Origin: Metellina segmentata
Lineage: Eukaryota; Arthropoda; Arachnida; Araneae; Tetragnathidae
Length of the DNA stretch: 64,000 bases
Assembly (NCBI GenBank): GCA_947359465.1
Contig: OX375878.1
Location: forward strand, 92,836,377-92,900,376
Reading direction: 5' to 3'
Position numbers and translations under genes: made by a program. Position 1 is the stretch's first letter, and each line of letters starts with the position of its first letter. Below the pieces are notes generated by a model, which was not told the DNA's origin, did not search any database, and saw only the letters and a list, made by a program, of their open reading frames with translations. Positions 60,801 through 64,000 of the stretch are shown in pieces.

Positions 60801-63751
60801 ACATCAAAGAAAAAGCTACCCAAGCATATAGTTGTTCCAGTACTCTGTGTTTTGCTTAAGAAATTTAACCTGGCAGAGCATTCTGTATTTATTGATGATA
60901 CAGGTTAGTGACATTGGTGTATGCAATTCATGCACAATATTCTGTAGTTTCTCCAACCTGTATGAAAAAAATTCTGGTTATTCCTCGTTTTAATCTGAAA
61001 TAACTTCAACAAAAAATTAGTTACTTTTGAACTCTTCCTAGGTGAGATTACAGGAAAAATTGACCAACAGGTCTTAGTTAAGTTTGAAGAATATTTGAAG
61101 GATGGTGTGTCTCTAATATTAAAGAAAGTAAGTTTGTTTTCAAATTACTATATATTTTACTGTTTTAAAAAATAAGTTCCTTAGAGTTCTTTCGAAAATA
61201 TTCCTAGGTACCTTCATGTTTAAGCCAGATGATCTGGACTGAACATGTGCATTTTTGTAGTTAACCGATGTGCATATAGAATCTAGATAAAATCAACTAA
61301 TTTGCTATTGACTTTTCAACTTCATGAAATATGCTAATTAACTTTAATTTTAAGTATCTCCACTCGCTACATAAAAATAGTTTCGAAACATGTCATTATA
61401 TTTCGAGATGAAGTTTTTCAAATTTAATTGTTGTACTAAATGCATGTGTTTAAAATGCATCTAATACATGTGTGGTAGCACATGTTTTTAAAATGTGCAA
61501 GTATCAGTACATAATGAGATGCGATAGAAAATTGTCAGATTTGGTCAGAAAAATAAAACCATTTTATATTTTTTAGGTTAACTCTTGTCCTCTTCCAAAT
61601 AGACCCTTTTGGAGAGGACAAACGTTTCTCCCTGTCGTTCTGTTTTAAGCATTTTTCAATGTCACTTTTTAGGATCTTTATCAGTTGTTTTTCTTCTGTG
61701 TTGCTTTCATCCTTGAAATTGGCTACATGTTGTATGGAATCCGGTTGGAGAAGTAGGATTACTGAATTTATCTGGGTGACGTGCGATGCACGTATTAACT
61801 TTTTGACTACGGCTATAGATATAACAAGCGTGATTCTCTTGGCGCAATTCTTTTACTTTCAAGGCACAACTGCTGTAATGGCCGTAGTCTAAATTCTTTC
61901 TTGGCTCAATTCTTATAAATTTCAAGGCACAACTTATGTACTGGACTTTGTCTAATTCTTTCTTGACGTGATCATGGTACAACTGCTGTACCATCTGTAG
62001 TCCAAAGTTTAAAAAATTGTAATGTGTACTGCACTTCTGTTGACTTTTATTTTGCAGTCACCACTCTTTGTGAACTATAGTCTACTTAGTCTAAAATAAT
62101 CTGAGAGATAATGGTCGGGTTCGGGAAACATTGCTTGTTGATAATTTGTCCCTAAGTAACATAATCTCAAGATTAACTATTTCCTGGTTTTCCATAGTTA
62201 TTAGTAAGATCTTCAGATTTTTTGTGTTTCCAGTGTCTTTGGACGCATAGAAAACTGGTATTTTTCAGTCAGGTGACTGTCTTTGTATCAGGATAAACAG
62301 TTTTTTAGACCCATCTGTTTTAAAGATTCATCTGCAATCAGGATTTTTTGATGAAATCGGAATCAACATTGACACATTCATGCATGTTTTGTACAACGGT
62401 CATGTTAGCTGGAAACAAAAATGCAACAAATACTACATGTGCAAGTATAACATCTTCGTCACAGCAACTGAAGGTCTGCAATCTAGAAAAAAACTATGTG
62501 TAATAGGGTTCTAGGTAGTATACTTTTTGATCAGATCTATTTGTAGAAAAATGTTTTTAGATTTTGTTGATTCCAGTTTTAAAAATTATTTAATTTAATG
62601 TAATACTGTTTACAATCCTAGGGTATTTTTCAGTTACTTTTCGAAACAAAGTTTGTTTAATTTATGTTACACACTTTCAAATCCAATTTGCATTGATTTC
62701 AGGGGCACATCTTTAGGTATGAACTCACATCACAACCCCAGAGTGATCTGTCCTCCCTTTTGGTTTTACCCTTGCCTACCTTTCTCTTCCCTCATTGAAG
62801 GCCATCGTGACTTAATGGGTTTGTCCACTGCATTAGCAACCTGTGTGCTGTAGTTGGCACAGATTCGATTCCTTCCTGGGTGTATTTCTCTCTTCTGTAT
62901 CAGTAAACTTTGATTATGTGCTTGTCCAATACTTCACACTGTCTGTCATGTCTGGTGCTGCTTGACCAAATATGGCCCTTGGCATCATGTTTTATTAGTT
63001 TTGAGTGTGTATAAGTTGCTTCTAGAGTTGTATTTATTCAAAGTTATCTGAATTTTTTTTTTAAATACAAGCATTCTCTTAATTTTTATTATATATCTGT
63101 TCCAGGTCACATTTCTTTGTAATGTTCTTTTGTTGACACAACAGAGTATAGTATCAATCTACCTCGATGATGGAACAGTGAAACACGTTCAAGAAATAGA
63201 TTCTGTACCATGCAGAGAGGAACCACTGAAACCCATGAGTTGTCAATGTTCAGCAACACCCACAGCAAAAGCAGCTAGAAATCAGACTACTTCATACTCA
63301 TCAGGCAATTCTCCTGCAATCCCTCAAAGTTGCATTCATAGAGCTATTGACAATGTTGCTGGCAGCCACTTAGTACCTAAAATGCAGCAAGTAGTTGGAA
63401 ATAATTGCCATTATACTAACACTAGCTCATCAAAATTTTCAAAGGAAATATTTACAAAAAGTGTATCTACTGTATCAACTAGTGTAATAAGTACCAACTG
63501 CATAAAATTTCCAGCTGCTTCAGTTCCTTCTGAAAGCAAAATGACTTCAGATAGCTGTGTTGTGCCTAATGGCCCAAGCCACTTGTCAGCAAATGACCTT
63601 TCTCAAGCTATGAATTGCAATGTATTAAAAGCTGAACAGGTTATTTCTGAAAATTCTAATCAGAACAATCAACAGGATGATTCAGTTAAAGCTTTTGCTA
63701 CTGTGCATGCCATTGAAACTAGTGATCTTTTTGGTGGGAATTCTGATTTGG
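57537..63751 (+). CDS. HROB: HROB homolog (MCM8IP), partial at both ends
   Basis: HROB (C17orf53/MCM8IP) is a nuclear OB-fold protein that binds DNA, recruits the MCM8-MCM9 helicase and supports DNA synthesis in homologous recombination and crosslink repair. Coding exons: 57537-57896, 59271-59345, 60572-60703, 60801-60903, 61042-61127, 63106-63751; phases agree throughout. Order: acidic start DFFDDTFRNISDAELSS (vertebrate: EDEDFLSAVEDAE), the signature KRKFPGPAGV (RRFPGPAGIL), LLLPSWQNL (GPWLTM), then the OB-fold: KKLPKHIVVPVLCVLLKKF, FIDDTGEITGKIDQQVL (FKDPTGEMQGTVHRLL), LKDGVSLILKKV (LKPGSVLLLKQI). The start codon exon is upstream and unidentified; the C-terminus leaves the window. Shorter linkers than the 650-residue human protein. 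Identified from memory of the family. Confidence 0.88.
57897..59270 (+). other. HROB intron, nothing recognised
   Basis: 1.37 kb of AT-rich sequence ending in a strong T-rich acceptor. Confidence 0.6.
59271..59345 (+). CDS. HROB: HROB exon, 25 codons
   Basis: NDGNFHPEESNHLVKKKIEAEIKVQ, phase 0 to 0. A long poly-T acceptor (cctttttttttttttcacag) and donor gtgaat. A linker with no family landmark; included because phase and splice sites fit. Confidence 0.7.
60078..60252 (-). mobile_element. LINE 3' end, second truncated copy
   Basis: Minus strand: ...ECSNLQDVDTRDTSPQGLYS, QYWTAGQRIAKKP-stop, then ggcgtaggatt and an A-rich tail (plus-strand T-rich 60078-60091). Same element as 9729-10085 but cut shorter; it joins a SINE family B fragment directly at about 60253. 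Confidence 0.8.
60254..60356 (+). mobile_element. SINE family B tail fragment
   Basis: gtgtgcatgtccattgactt, gcgaaatatgacctttgtac, cataaaaccctaccaactaa: the 3' half of family B directly adjacent to the LINE fragment. Confidence 0.6.
60572..60703 (+). CDS. HROB: HROB exon, entry to the conserved C-terminal region
   Basis: 44 codons, phase 0 to 0: DITNSQFSADDLLLPSWQNL, then FYSIRRVYTE. Corresponds to the vertebrate EDFGRGPWLTMK...STYSIVMVL stretch. Acceptor tgttgcag, donor gtaagt. Confidence 0.88.
60801..60903 (+). CDS. HROB: HROB OB-fold exon 1
   Basis: 34 codons plus one base: KKKLPKHIVVPVLCVLLKKF, NLAEHSVFIDDT. Matches RNKVPNMAVMIKSLTRSTMDASVVFKDP. Donor gttagt. Confidence 0.9.
61042..61127 (+). 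CDS. HROB: HROB OB-fold exon 2
   Basis: Completes the split Gly codon; GEITGKIDQQVLVKFEEYL, KDGVSLILKK. Matches GEMQGTVHRLLLETCQNELKPGSVLLLKQ. Acceptor cttcctag, donor gtaagt. Confidence 0.92.
61128..63105 (+). other. HROB intron with a SINE
   Basis: 2.0 kb. Contains SINE family B copy 4 (62800-62988). In 61659-62000 a phrase (tctaattctttcttg...aaggcacaact.ctgta) recurs three times at about 60-bp spacing, an old local duplication. Confidence 0.55.
62800..62988 (+). mobile_element. SINE family B copy 4
   Basis: Head aggccatcgtgacttaatgg with box B-like GATTCGATTCCTTCC near 62864, then gtctggtgctgcttgaccaa, atatggcccttgg. Same layout as the copy at 7910. Confidence 0.7.
63106..63751 (+). CDS. 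HROB: HROB C-terminal exon, continues past window
   Basis: 215 codons plus one base. VTFLCNVLLLTQQSIVSIYL closes the OB-fold (vertebrate IGVFSPSLRNHYLNVTPNNLVHIY). It is followed by a long Ser/Thr/Asn-rich low-complexity tail ending ETSDLFGGNSDL before donor gtatgt. The acidic family C-terminus is not reached in the window. Confidence 0.85.
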
Positions 63752-64000
63752 GTATGTATTGATATTTTATTCTTTCCTTTTGTTTTATTATGTCAAATTT
63801 CCAGACATGTTTGTAAATTTCGCATATATTTCTTGTCTTTAAATGAACTGAACATTGACTAAGCCACCCTTTTTAATAGTTGTAAAGAAACTGAAATTTA
63901 TATGGAAAACTGTCCTCCTTTTTGAGATTTAAATGTTGATGTTACTTGAGCCTTGAGTTTTCTAACATCAATACCTTCTTCTGCTTTTCATACCTGTCTT
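63752..64000 (+). other. HROB intron, 3' edge of window
   Basis: Noncoding after the gtatgt donor. Nothing recognised. Confidence 0.6.

Noticed and set aside
1..64000. CRISPR arrays, bacterial operons, rRNA genes
   Set aside because: None seen. The window is eukaryotic by its introns and transposon content.

Overview
The window is AT-rich animal nuclear DNA. It holds two multi-exon genes on the + strand, about 34 kb of transposon-filled intergenic DNA between them, and introns loaded with mobile-element relics. The transposon mix (Tc1, mariner-like, Tigger, Harbinger, hAT and piggyBac DNA elements, Copia and LINE relics, several tRNA-headed SINEs), the AT-rich GT-AG introns and the arthropod look of a FoxP fossil point to an arthropod. 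A chelicerate, perhaps a spider, is my best guess, but that is inference.

Region 1 (1-23133) is the 3' three quarters of an importin-13 gene. Fourteen consecutive coding exons (429-23133) encode about 706 residues, from the middle HEAT repeats to the stop codon. The first roughly 250 codons lie upstream of the window. Its introns contain SINEs, a Tc1 relic, a LINE tail 40 bp from a splice donor, a 1.2-kb Harbinger element with another foldback element nested in it, a piggyBac N-terminal fossil and a Tigger deletion derivative.

Region 2 (23134-57536) has no intact host gene. It contains layered repeats: a 1.58-kb hAT element with a perfect 8-bp target duplication and two SINEs inside it, a perfect 36-bp-arm palindrome, a second hAT relic, a decayed Copia element, an SGNH-hydrolase-like relic, a 4.0-kb piggyBac element with both ends and a twice-frameshifted transposase, a third hAT derivative, and many SINEs that share one core under different tRNA-like heads. 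At 43262-43583 there is a two-exon fossil of the FoxP forkhead domain, with its intron, one frameshift and five in-frame stops.

Region 3 (57537-64000) carries seven coding exons of a homolog of HROB (MCM8IP/C17orf53), the OB-fold recombination factor that works with the MCM8-MCM9 helicase. The FPGPAG motif and OB-fold region are present. The start codon exon was not found and the C-terminus runs off the window.

The two genes do not obviously cooperate: one is a nuclear transport receptor, the other a DNA repair factor. The most unusual signals are the FoxP fossil, the headless SINE insertions that all start at the same internal position, the SINE families with a shared core and different heads, and a family of elements ending in CCCAGGTAGCACA that I could not assign.
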